From assembly GCA_045603745.1 (NCBI GenBank), contig JAZUMQ010000011.1, forward strand, positions 1 through 17,074: DNA of 17,074 nt, given 5' to 3'. A model generated the notes under the pieces. The model had not been told where the DNA came from, searched no databases, and saw only the letters and a list, made by a program, of their open reading frames with translations. This DNA is from RGIG995 sp045603745. Its GTDB lineage: Bacteria > Bacillota > Clostridia > Oscillospirales > UBA644. This document shows, piece after piece, positions 7,280-13,655 of this stretch. A program made the position numbers and the translations under genes. How positions within the stretch are numbered: position 1 is the first letter of the stretch; every line of letters starts with the position of its first letter.

Positions 7280-7984
7280 TTACTCCGCAGCATCGGTTAC
7301 TTTGTAACCATACCCCCAAACGGTGTCAATTTGAAAAGCAGTCTGGGCGGCATCTAACTTTTTGCGGATCCGTTTGACTAAATCGTCCACCGCCCGCGTA
7401 TCACCGATGTACTGATAGTCCCAAATACTGGTAAGCAGTTGATTTCGGGTAAAAACGCGGTTTTTGTTGGAGATCATATAAAGGAGAAAATCATATTCCA
7501 TTGCCGTAAAAGAGAGGTCAATTTCAGCATCATCTTCCATCTTAACAATCCGGCGTTGGGTGGGATAAATTTTCAAGTCACGGCAACGGGGTTCTGCCAC
7601 GGATTTTTCCTCGTTCATACCGTCGATCCGGCGGAACACTGCCTTAACCCGCGCAACCAATTCCCGAGGAGAGAAGGGTTTCATCATATAGTGATCCGCC
7701 CCCATTTCAATTCCGAGAATACGATCTAATTCCTCGTCCCGAGCAGAAACGATAATAATGGGAGTGTTGTCAATTTTGCGAATTTCATTACACAATTCAA
7801 ATCCGGACATTCCGGGCATCATAATATCCACAATCAGCATATCGGGTTTATAGCGGGAAAAGGCTTCCAAAGCAGGCTCGGCAGAATCAAACTCCATAAC
7901 CGAGAAGGATTCTTTTTCCAAATAAGAACGAATAATCTCCCGGATATTTTTTTCATCGTCAATTACAAAAATCAATTTCGGCAT
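7280..7984 (-). CDS. OmpR/PhoB-family response regulator
   Basis: A 234-residue DNA-binding regulator phosphorylated by the downstream kinase. The receiver domain (1-120) has acidic residues D9/D10, phospho-acceptor D53 in LIVDIMMPG, S80 and K102 in MKPFSPREL. The C-terminal winged helix (about 135-230) contains LSFTAMEYDFL, the RNQLLTSIW recognition-region sequence, and RAVDDLVKRIRKKLD followed by a TVWGYGYKV end. I chose ATG at 7984 because AGAGGG lies about 6 bases upstream and the receiver fold begins here. The frame is open further upstream to 8059, but those residues are basic, AT-rich and lack a ribosome binding site. It is the first gene of the two-gene operon. The upstream 395 bp may include a long leader. 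Confidence 0.95.
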   Translation of the reverse strand: MPKLIFVIDDEKNIREIIRSYLEKESFSVMEFDSAEPALEAFSRYKPDMLIVDIMMPGMSGFELCNEIRKIDNTPIIIVSARDEELDRILGIEMGADHYMMKPFSPRELVARVKAVFRRIDGMNEEKSVAEPRCRDLKIYPTQRRIVKMEDDAEIDLSFTAMEYDFLLYMISNKNRVFTRNQLLTSIWDYQYIGDTRAVDDLVKRIRKKLDAAQTAFQIDTVWGYGYKVTDAAE

Positions 7985-8138
7985 AACAAACCCTCTTTCC
8001 CGCCTAAAGCGGTATTTTGACTTTACAAATTTATTATAAAACAATTTATCATACAACATATTAAGATTTTGTGTCTTTTTTTTGTATTTGCATTAAAATC
8101 GCGAAATCGTACGTTCATTTTTCTCATATAAGGGAGGA

Positions 8139-8177
8139 GGGGAGAGAGTTCCAAAGCAGTAAAAGAACTCTCTCCCC
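8139..8177 (-). repeat. Strong 13-bp inverted repeat (hairpin) in the two-component leader
   Basis: GGGGAGAGAGTTC (8139-8151) is the exact reverse complement of GAACTCTCTCCCC (8165-8177), with a 13-base loop. Neither strand has a T-tract after it, so it is not a normal terminator. In minus-strand RNA it is followed at once by the C-rich CTCCTCCC, which contains the anti-Shine-Dalgarno core CCUCC. Confidence 0.75.
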
Positions 8178-8258
8178 AAGGCATGGAAAAACTGTTGTAT
8201 AAAGAAAGGAATCGAATGAGCATTGTTCGGTCGGCAGGTCTTCCCTGCTGATGATACC

Positions 8259-8286
8259 ATTATACAATACAAATTCCGAAAAACAA
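8259..8286 (-). promoter_or_regulatory. Candidate promoter for the two-component operon or a leader RNA
   Basis: On the minus strand TTGTTT (8281-8286) and TATAAT (8259-8264) are 16 bases apart. The pair lies about 40 bases after the Cys-rich gene's terminator, where a new transcription unit is expected. Transcription would begin near 8252 and reach the response regulator ATG after about 270 bases. Confidence 0.55.
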
Positions 8287-8324
8287 GGAGCAAAGTGTGG
8301 CAGGATTTTGGGAAAAAAGGAACA

Positions 8325-8356
8325 GAAAAAAGACCGAACCGTTTCCGATTCGATCT
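8325..8356 (-). terminator. Terminator of the Cys/Asp-rich membrane protein gene
   Basis: On the minus strand GATCGAATCG and CGGTTCGGTC pair over 10 bp (two G-U wobbles) around a stable GAAA tetraloop (8332-8355), followed by TTTTTT (8326-8331). It lies about 25 bases past the stop codon at 8380. Confidence 0.88.
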
Positions 8357-8379
8357 TAAAAAAGAATTGATTTTAAAAC

Positions 8380-8613
8380 TCATTCACCGTCGGCGACAGG
8401 TTCTTCATCGCAACAATCACAGGAATCAACTACTTCAAAATAGCCGCATTCCTCATCGTCACAACAATCACAATCGTCGCAATCGCAACAATCATTGCAA
8501 CCGATCAACAAACGAAGTTTATCGCGGAAGATGTAACACAGAAGAGCCACAACCCCGACAAATGCAACAATTCCGAGGATAACGCCAAGAATGGTACCTG
8601 TTTTTTTACTCAT
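8380..8613 (-). CDS. Small Cys/Asp-rich single-pass membrane protein, function unknown
   Basis: A 77-residue protein that I cannot assign to a named family. Residues 1-5 are basic (MSKKT). Residues 6-28 form one strongly hydrophobic helix (GTILGVILGIVAFVGVVALLCYI), then a short basic linker RDKLR. The remaining 41 residues hold 11 cysteines and many acidic residues in CxxCC/CDC patterns (CNDCCDCDDCDCC, then CDCCDEE). With the basic N terminus and RDK after the helix, orientation is not certain. It is a clear gene: it has its own perfect promoter, an AAAGG ribosome binding site 11 bases before ATG 8613, and its own terminator. The Cys/Asp tail could bind metal or an Fe-S cluster, or form disulfides if outside. 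That function is inferred from composition only. Confidence 0.8.
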   Translation of the reverse strand: MSKKTGTILGVILGIVAFVGVVALLCYIFRDKLRLLIGCNDCCDCDDCDCCDDEECGYFEVVDSCDCCDEEPVADGE

Positions 8614-8662
8614 AACACAACACGCCTTTCGTAATAATGAAATGTTTGTTTACTGTTGTATC

Positions 8663-9730
8663 TTAATTATAACTTATCTTTTTCAGTTTGTCAACAGTGT
8701 TCCCTGTTTCTTCATAATTTATTCCGCTTTCTGCCGTATCAATCGTTTCATAGATCCGGGCGGCAGTGCCGGAAATTGCCTGAAGACGGGAAACAAGGGC
8801 TTGAGGATAACAAAGACAAACGTCATCGCTGTGGAGAAGCAACCAACCGAACAAGGCGTCATCTGCCGGAATATCACACGTCAGAAGATAGGATCCGTCG
8901 GCCGTTGATTCGATGACGGAATCCGAAGGGAAGTGTCGTTCTGCACCGGAAAGAAACCGCTCCGAAACCCGAAAAATCATATGTACCGGATCTTCCAAAG
9001 AAGCGAAGTAACCTTTGATATACTGGTTCAAATCAAAGTCAAGGTCTCCCCCAACCTCTCGAATATCAACGGCGACATGAGACGTTACCGTCAATTCTTC
9101 CATACGGTCTACCCGATAAAAATTCAGATTCCCTGCTTCATCGGAAGCAACAAGGTAGTAACCATCACTCCAAACCAAGCGATAGGGAGAAACCGTTTGA
9201 TGCAAAAGACCTTTCCGCCGAAAAGCACCCTCTTGTAAGACAGAGCCCTTGTAAAAAAAGCGAACCTTTTTTTCGGAAAGAATAGAATGAAAGAGCAGCT
9301 CCACCTTGGAATAAACCCGTTCGGTAACGGCACTGTCGGGAAGAAGCGAGAAAAGGTCGGTGGTTGCGTCTCGTTGACAGGGAACGGGAGTAAGGAGTCG
9401 CAGTTTTCTCTCCAGTTCCGGTTTCCGCTTCCGAGAAATCATCGGGGTGATCCGCAAAAGATTCGACAAAAATAAAATATCTGGTTGTGATAAAGGGCGA
9501 TTTTCCAAATAGTAGCGCGTATCTTTGGATCGAACCGTACCTACGGGAAACCCGGCATCGGAAAGAGCCTTCAGGTCACGATACAACGATTTTCGTTCCC
9601 ACGGGATTCCCGCGCGGGCAAGCTCCTCCCCCAATTCTGTCAACGTAAGGGGGTGTTGTTCGTCAGTTCGTTCCCATAAAATACGCAAAAGCAATAGTAC
9701 TTTTTGCTTTTGTCGAGGCGTTCCAGCCAC
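8663..9730 (-). CDS. WYL-domain transcriptional regulator
   Basis: A 355-residue regulator. The N-terminal winged helix-turn-helix (about 5-65) includes LTLTELGEELARAGI and the recognition-region sequence SLYRDLKALSDAGFPV, typical of HTH_11 regulators. The WYL domain follows at about 150-230, with SPYRLVWSDGYYLVASD and NFYRVDRMEEL (the eponymous motif reads YYL here), then a WCX-like C-terminal domain. WYL domains bind ligands such as nucleotides or DNA ends and are used in metabolic and defence regulators. I chose GTG at 9728-9730 because AGAGG lies 8 bases upstream; the in-frame GTG at 9737-9739 overlaps that site. The upstream duplicated motif suggests autoregulation. No metabolic partner gene is adjacent, so its target is unknown. 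Confidence 0.9.
   Translation of the reverse strand: MAGTPRQKQKVLLLLRILWERTDEQHPLTLTELGEELARAGIPWERKSLYRDLKALSDAGFPVGTVRSKDTRYYLENRPLSQPDILFLSNLLRITPMISRKRKPELERKLRLLTPVPCQRDATTDLFSLLPDSAVTERVYSKVELLFHSILSEKKVRFFYKGSVLQEGAFRRKGLLHQTVSPYRLVWSDGYYLVASDEAGNLNFYRVDRMEELTVTSHVAVDIREVGGDLDFDLNQYIKGYFASLEDPVHMIFRVSERFLSGAERHFPSDSVIESTADGSYLLTCDIPADDALFGWLLLHSDDVCLCYPQALVSRLQAISGTAARIYETIDTAESGINYEETGNTVDKLKKISYN
8666..8694 (-). promoter_or_regulatory. Consensus promoter of the Cys/Asp-rich protein gene
   Basis: On the minus strand TTGACA (8689-8694) and TATAAT (8666-8671) are separated by 17 bases, a perfect consensus. It is embedded in the last codons of the WYL gene, so the small gene can be transcribed independently. 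The leader to ATG 8613 is about 45 bases. Confidence 0.9.
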
Positions 9731-9743
9731 AAAAATCACCTCT

Positions 9744-9791
9744 TTGTATATATTGCACAGTTTAGAGATCTATGTGTTGTATATATTCAAC
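9744..9791 (-). promoter_or_regulatory. Duplicated operator-like motif upstream of the WYL gene
   Basis: The 11-base sequence TTGTATATATT occurs twice, at 9744-9754 and 9777-9787. The starts are 33 bases apart, about three DNA turns, so both lie on the same face. The second copy is part of a near-palindrome, GTTGTATATATTCAAC (9776-9791). The position between the WYL start and its upstream region suits an autoregulatory site. Confidence 0.4.
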
Positions 9792-9803
9792 AAATATTGC
9801 CTC

Positions 9804-9831
9804 TTGATTTTTTTCCAAAATATGATATAAT
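9804..9831 (+). promoter_or_regulatory. Plus-strand promoter of a candidate small RNA
   Basis: TTGATT (9804-9809) and TATAAT (9826-9831) are 16 bases apart, and TG at 9823-9824 makes an extended -10 (TGATATAAT). It points away from the WYL gene into a gap with no plus-strand gene. The expected start is near 9838. Confidence 0.75.
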
Positions 9832-9837
9832 AGTATC

Positions 9838-9945
9838 GTGATCGGGAACAAGTTTTCCTCTTCACTTTTTAAGGCTTATTCGTTTTATAACATATACCCC
9901 CTCTTTTTTTTGACCGAGAGTTTTTCAAAACTCCCGGTTTTTTTT
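9838..9945 (+). ncRNA. Candidate small RNA of about 108 nt
   Basis: This interval is bounded by a good extended -10 promoter (9804-9831) and a strong plus-only terminator (9914-9945). Both neighbouring genes are on the minus strand, so the pair cannot belong to either. No open frame with a ribosome binding site fits inside. The RNA would carry a small 5' hairpin (GGGAA/TTTCC, about 9843-9858), an unstructured AU-rich middle and a C/U-rich stretch, CCCCCTC, at about 9897-9903 before the terminator. I recognise no known RNA family. Confidence 0.55.
9914..9945 (+). terminator. Plus-strand intrinsic terminator of the candidate small RNA
   Basis: CCGAGAGTTTT (9914-9924) pairs with AAAACTCCCGG (9927-9937) with a single A-C mismatch, then eight T residues (9938-9945). 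The minus strand has only an A-rich run after the stem, so this cannot end the tldE operon in the usual way. Confidence 0.85.
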
Positions 9946-9968
9946 ATCCAAAAATGCGGGGGAATTTT

Positions 9969-11264
9969 TTATTGGCCGGAAATCGTTATTCCCTTGATTT
10001 TCACCCAAGGAAGACAACATGTTCCGTCGTTGATCCGTTCTTTTGACAAAGCGACGATGTCCATCAACATTTTCGCGAGATTGCCGGAGATCATAACTTC
10101 GTTTACCGCCTCGCAAATCTTACCGTCTTTAATTTCAAAACTGTTCTTTGCAACACCGGACACAGTACCATCGGAAGTGGGTTCTCCACCAGAAAAACGC
10201 CCAACGATTAAACCGTGATTGACCGTCGAAATCATTTCATTCAGAGACTGATCTCCCCCATTAACCACATAACACCCACCGCCGGAAGGACTACGTTTTT
10301 GCCCAATTTTCTTTGCGGCATAGCGACCAAGGACGAAATTCTGCAAAATACCGTCTTTAATAATATCCATATTTTCTGCAACGTAACCTTCCGTGGTAAA
10401 ATATCCACCGGGCAGTTCCTCGGATCGAGGACAGGAAGACCAAGAAAAACAAGGAGCTGCAACGGACTTTCCAAGATAATTCTTCCAGATACTGGTACCG
10501 TCAATCAGCACACTGTCCGATAAAAAGTTTCCTTCCACAGATCCAAGAAGACTACCAAAGCAAGAGGGAGTAAAAATTACATCACCCACGAATTTTCCGG
10601 ACAAAGGAATGGGGGTAATCTGCTTCAAACTGTCTTCAATAATCTGGCGTCCTCCCGCAAGGTCAATGACGGGAGTGTCGGGGGAATCGAAAACAGAACC
10701 GAAATAATTAAAGGAAGACGTGTTTTCCCCATCTCGACACATAAACATGGGAGAAAAACTATAGGCTCCCTGTCGGGTAGTCAGACAGATGCCGTTGGTG
10801 GCACAATAAACGCTTTCGCTGAGGGTATGATCAAGAGATGCACTATCCACAGAAACAGCGGGATATTTATTTCTTAATTCCTCGAAAAATTCGTTGATTC
10901 GGGCAAGCATTGCTTCCGAATCGGGCGTCAACGGACCTTTTTCAAAGGATTGTACCGTGATTTCTTCCGGTAACCCTTCTGCCGGATCTTCCCGAGAAAT
11001 TTCCGCCGCATGGACCGCTTCTTCCGCAGCGCGACGAAGATCGTCTTCCTCAAAAGAATTAACGGAAGAGACCCCCTTTCGCGTTCCAACCAAGGCTTTC
11101 ATAGAAACCGAAACATTTCGTACGGTCCGCAAAAGACCAAGATTGCCTGATTCGTAATAAAATTCGGTCTTGGTACCTTCCGAAGTCACGCATACACCGT
11201 CGGTAGCTCCGGCGGAAATGAGGTATTCCAGGCACTTTCGGGCAATGGCTTCTTTCCGATCCAT
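9969..11264 (-). CDS. tldE: TldE/PmbA metalloprotease partner subunit
   Basis: A 431-residue member of the PmbA/TldD family. It lacks the HEXXXH zinc motif, as expected for the TldE (PmbA) subunit. Recognisable are the N-terminal TSEGTKTEFYYESG region, SMKALVGTRKGVSSVN, and the conserved C-terminal PSGGGCYVVNGGDQSLNEMI and GRFSGGEPTSDGTVSGVAKN blocks. With TldD it forms a heterodimeric protease that degrades unfolded peptides and, in known cases, matures peptide antibiotics. It starts one base after the tldD stop, with AGGAGG inside the end of tldD, so the subunits are coupled for 1:1 synthesis. I see no U-tract terminator for this strand downstream. No peptide precursor gene is visible nearby, so general peptide turnover is the safer role. 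Confidence 0.94.
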   Translation of the reverse strand: MDRKEAIARKCLEYLISAGATDGVCVTSEGTKTEFYYESGNLGLLRTVRNVSVSMKALVGTRKGVSSVNSFEEDDLRRAAEEAVHAAEISREDPAEGLPEEITVQSFEKGPLTPDSEAMLARINEFFEELRNKYPAVSVDSASLDHTLSESVYCATNGICLTTRQGAYSFSPMFMCRDGENTSSFNYFGSVFDSPDTPVIDLAGGRQIIEDSLKQITPIPLSGKFVGDVIFTPSCFGSLLGSVEGNFLSDSVLIDGTSIWKNYLGKSVAAPCFSWSSCPRSEELPGGYFTTEGYVAENMDIIKDGILQNFVLGRYAAKKIGQKRSPSGGGCYVVNGGDQSLNEMISTVNHGLIVGRFSGGEPTSDGTVSGVAKNSFEIKDGKICEAVNEVMISGNLAKMLMDIVALSKERINDGTCCLPWVKIKGITISGQ

Positions 11265-11265
11265 A

Positions 11266-12639
11266 TCAGTTTCCTCCTACGTTGATTTCGCATTTAACGT
11301 GAGGGCCACCCATTCCCACGGGGAAGGGTTGCTTTTTCCCACACATTCCGGAATTGAGCCACACCATTTCATTGGAAATCATATCCACGGTTTTCAAGAC
11401 ATCGAAAGCAACACCGGAAACGGTCGTATCCCGAAGTGCGCGTCCCAGAGTTCCGTTTTTGATCTCATATCCCATGGTAATACCAAACATAAACTCTCCG
11501 GTCGAATCTGCCTGACCATTGCCGGTAGCAGTAAAATAGTAACCGTCTTCAATAGAAGAAATCATTTCATCTAACGTATTATTCCCCGGCAAGATTGCGG
11601 TATTTCTCATGCGGATCAAAGGTTCGTCGGCAAAGGAAAAGGCCAGGGCATTTCCGGTGCGGTCATCACCATATCGCGCGGCAGAAGAACGATTGTGCAT
11701 CCAGCCGGTTAAAATCCCGTGATCAATCAAAACCGCATCTTTGGCAACGACCCCTTCGTCGTCGATATAGATGGGAGTCGGCAAGGTTTGACCGTTATAC
11801 GTATTTGCAAAATCGGTCAACGTAACAATAGAAGAAGCCACTTGCTTCCCGCGACAAGGACCTGCGACCGAACCGCTGATAACGAAATCAGCCTCGGCGG
11901 TATGCCCTACGGCTTCATGAGCCAACATTCCGGATAATTCCGGTGCAATAATGCAGGTTTTACGTCCTGCGTCAGCAAATACACCTTCGCGCTTTTGCAT
12001 CAACTGTTCCACCAATTTATCAATGGTTGCATAGCATTTGGAAGGATCGGAAAAATTATCGGCAAATAAACCGGAACCGCCAAACACCTCGTACCGTTCC
12101 ACGGGAGACCCATCGGCAGCAATGGCGGTCAGCATTATTGCAATATTACTCCGTGGCATAAAGGAATAGGAATAGACGCCATCTCCGGTTTTCAATTCCT
12201 TTTCCAAAAAAAGGCAAGAACAGTTAACCCGACGGGAGACAACGTCGGGAAATTTCTTTAAATAATCATCGATCTGAGCAAGAAAATCTAAAATTTCTTT
12301 TTGAGAAATCGTATCGTCACGCCAAATATCTTGATGTGAAGCCATCGCACGGGGTGGAAGCTCCGCTCCGACGGAAGGAAGACGATCGGCAAGAAATTTT
12401 GCATTATCGGACGCTTGTTTCAGAATCCGTTCAGCGGCAGAAACGTCGGTTTCGGGAGAAGATGCAAAACCGCACCGTCCGGCACGAAATACGCGAGCGT
12501 TGATTCCGCTTTGTTCCGCATTGGAATTTGCAATCACATCACCGTTAAGCAGAGACACACGGCGAGAACGGTTACATTGACGACGAAGCTCCGTATCTGC
12601 GGAAAAATCGACAAAAGATGAAAGAGAACCCTTAAACAT
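11266..12639 (-). CDS. tldD: TldD zinc metalloprotease subunit
   Basis: A 457-residue catalytic partner of TldE. The zinc motif HEXXXH is HEAVGH at residues 241-246, followed by TAEAD. C433 in the conserved C-terminal GMCGK segment is the likely third zinc ligand, as in E. coli TldD. GNALAFSFADEPLIRMRNT and GYEIKNGTLGRALRDTTVSG are further family blocks. All catalytic residues are present. The ribosome binding site GAGG overlaps the stop of the upstream ECF gene, 12 bases before ATG 12639, so the gene is cotranscribed with it. Degradation by TldD/E occurs through a narrow cleft that admits only unfolded peptides. The pairing with a vitamin transporter subunit is not explained by known biology and may be simple operon sharing. 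Confidence 0.96.
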   Translation of the reverse strand: MFKGSLSSFVDFSADTELRRQCNRSRRVSLLNGDVIANSNAEQSGINARVFRAGRCGFASSPETDVSAAERILKQASDNAKFLADRLPSVGAELPPRAMASHQDIWRDDTISQKEILDFLAQIDDYLKKFPDVVSRRVNCSCLFLEKELKTGDGVYSYSFMPRSNIAIMLTAIAADGSPVERYEVFGGSGLFADNFSDPSKCYATIDKLVEQLMQKREGVFADAGRKTCIIAPELSGMLAHEAVGHTAEADFVISGSVAGPCRGKQVASSIVTLTDFANTYNGQTLPTPIYIDDEGVVAKDAVLIDHGILTGWMHNRSSAARYGDDRTGNALAFSFADEPLIRMRNTAILPGNNTLDEMISSIEDGYYFTATGNGQADSTGEFMFGITMGYEIKNGTLGRALRDTTVSGVAFDVLKTVDMISNEMVWLNSGMCGKKQPFPVGMGGPHVKCEINVGGN

Positions 12640-12651
12640 AGTTTAATTACC

Positions 12652-13251
12652 TCACTTCGATTGTTTCCCCTTCAACCAAGGAGAAATTCGCTTGTAGATC
12701 AACATTGTAATTAGCGTAGCTACGATCCCCTTTACCAAGGTCAGAGGAAGATTGAAAATCAAAAGAGATTCCCAGAGCGTATCGGCGGAAGGCAGAATGA
12801 CGGAATACATACCGATGATCCCCGCCATAGGGATTCCAAGGGCGGCGGAAAAAAGCGGATAACCAATAAAATAATTGTAAATCACACTAAGAACTCCGGA
12901 AGCAAGGGTTCCTGCAACCGAACCGATCAACGCCGTCTTCCGCGTCTTGTTCCGATGATAAATTATTCCTGCGGGAACAACAAAAAGGGCGGCGATAATA
13001 AAGTTATTTAATTCGCCAACTCCGGCAGTGGTAGTTGTAAAAAGATGAAGAAGATTCTTCAAAAGACAAACTAAGGCTCCGTGCAAAGGAGATACGGCAA
13101 AAGAAACGATCAATGCAGGAAAATCGGAAAAATCAAACTTCAAAAAAGCCGGAAGGATCGGCAAACCAATCTGTATGTACATCAGCACTGCCGACACGGC
13201 GGAAAAAATAGCGGTAACGACAAGATTGCGAATCGAATTATTCTTTTTCAT
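12652..13251 (-). CDS. ECF transporter substrate-binding (S) subunit, RibU-like
   Basis: A 199-residue membrane protein with about six hydrophobic segments. After the first helix comes LKFDFSDFPALI, the hallmark of riboflavin-type S components, then a GELNNF segment and a basic loop, YHRNKTRK. It should bind a vitamin, most likely riboflavin, at the outer face and use the shared EcfA/EcfA'/EcfT module, which is not encoded here (so it is a group II type). GAGG lies 6 bases before ATG 13251. It is the first gene of the tldD-tldE operon, driven by the promoter at 13301-13330. The roughly 45-base leader is far too short for an FMN riboswitch, so other substrates of this fold remain possible. I leave the symbol empty for that reason. 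Confidence 0.85.
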   Translation of the reverse strand: MKKNNSIRNLVVTAIFSAVSAVLMYIQIGLPILPAFLKFDFSDFPALIVSFAVSPLHGALVCLLKNLLHLFTTTTAGVGELNNFIIAALFVVPAGIIYHRNKTRKTALIGSVAGTLASGVLSVIYNYFIGYPLFSAALGIPMAGIIGMYSVILPSADTLWESLLIFNLPLTLVKGIVATLITMLIYKRISPWLKGKQSK

Positions 13252-13300
13252 AGCAGACCTCGTATTTCAGTTTTTCCCGAAGAACGGTGTTATATTCCAT

Positions 13301-13330
13301 ATTATACTATATTTTGCAAGGAAAAGTCAA
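13301..13330 (-). promoter_or_regulatory. Promoter of the ECF-tldD-tldE operon
   Basis: On the minus strand TTGACT (13325-13330) and TATAAT (13301-13306) are 18 bases apart. Transcription should start near 13294, giving a leader of about 45 bases. Confidence 0.82.
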
Positions 13331-13523
13331 GAGTAAAACAAAATTTCTTATAGCATATCAAAAAAACGATTTTTCCGGACTGTGGCCACTGCGGATTCAG
13401 AAAAATCAAAAGTATCAGATGCTTAGCATTTCAACCGAAATAAAATGAAATATCTATATCTTTGATTTATAAAATATTTTGTAAAAAAATCAGGAGTTAA
13501 CACAAAAAAATCATAAATAACTA
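13331..13523. other. AT-rich divergent intergenic region with a nested inverted repeat
   Basis: No gene is visible. GATTTTTC (13368-13375) and GAAAAATC (13400-13407) are an exact inverted repeat enclosing the 8-bp palindrome GTGGCCAC (13382-13389). On the minus strand the stem is followed by seven T residues, as in a terminator, although no minus-strand gene leads into it. A short repeat, ATGCT-T-AGCAT, lies at 13419-13429. The remainder is plain AT-rich sequence. Confidence 0.5.
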
Positions 13524-13552
13524 TTGACAAATTCAAGGAAAAGGTATATAAT
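13524..13552 (+). promoter_or_regulatory. Consensus promoter of the CofE-like/guaA operon
   Basis: TTGACA (13524-13529) and TATAAT (13547-13552) are separated by 17 bases, a perfect consensus. The leader from about 13559 to ATG 13656 is roughly 97 bases. It contains ACCGG (13572-13576) facing CCGGT (13593-13597) across a 16-base loop, and no recognisable purine riboswitch. Confidence 0.9.
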
Positions 13553-13655
13553 ATAGTGTGTGTTTTTTGAAACCGGCATGTTTTTGAATGGACCGGTAAC
13601 AATCATACGTGTATTACCTTATTCAATTTCGATACAAAAGGATGGGAAAAATTTT

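Larger units (their letters stand above)
7985..8379. other. Gene-free region upstream of the two-component operon
   Basis: No convincing gene on either strand. On the minus strand it holds, in order, the terminator of the Cys-rich gene (8325-8356), a promoter-like pair (8259-8286), a small hairpin GCAGG/CCTGC (8234-8248), a strong hairpin (8139-8177), and TATAAT at 8033-8038, which could be the -10 of a second, closer promoter without a clear -35. Either the response regulator has a leader of over 200 bases or a small RNA lies here. Confidence 0.5.

Noticed and set aside
8023..8223. A 66-residue minus-strand gene upstream of the response regulator
   Set aside because: No ribosome binding site before its ATG, no coherent composition, and it overlaps the chosen response regulator leader and the strong hairpin.
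8060..8260. 6S RNA or SRP RNA upstream of the two-component operon
   Set aside because: There is no long end-to-end closing stem with a central bubble as in 6S RNA, and no GGAAGG-type SRP core. Only local hairpins are visible.
8440..8520. Short tandem nucleotide repeat (CAATC-like units)
   Set aside because: The repeats are the coding reflection of the alternating Cys/Asp codons of the small membrane protein and are irregular in length, so they are not an independent repeat element.
9838..10218. A plus-strand gene starting at the candidate small RNA promoter
   Set aside because: It has no ribosome binding site, would run through the strong terminator at 9914-9945, and its second half is antisense to tldE.
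13252..13300. FMN riboswitch in the leader of the RibU-like gene
   Set aside because: The leader has a fragment resembling CTTCGGG...GAAAT, but it is only about 45 bases, and the multi-stem junction and conserved blocks of an FMN aptamer are missing.
13559..13655. Purine (guanine) riboswitch before the CofE-like/guaA operon
   Set aside because: The 97-base leader has one weak ACCGG/CCGGT pairing only. The three-way junction and conserved loop sequences of purine aptamers are not present.
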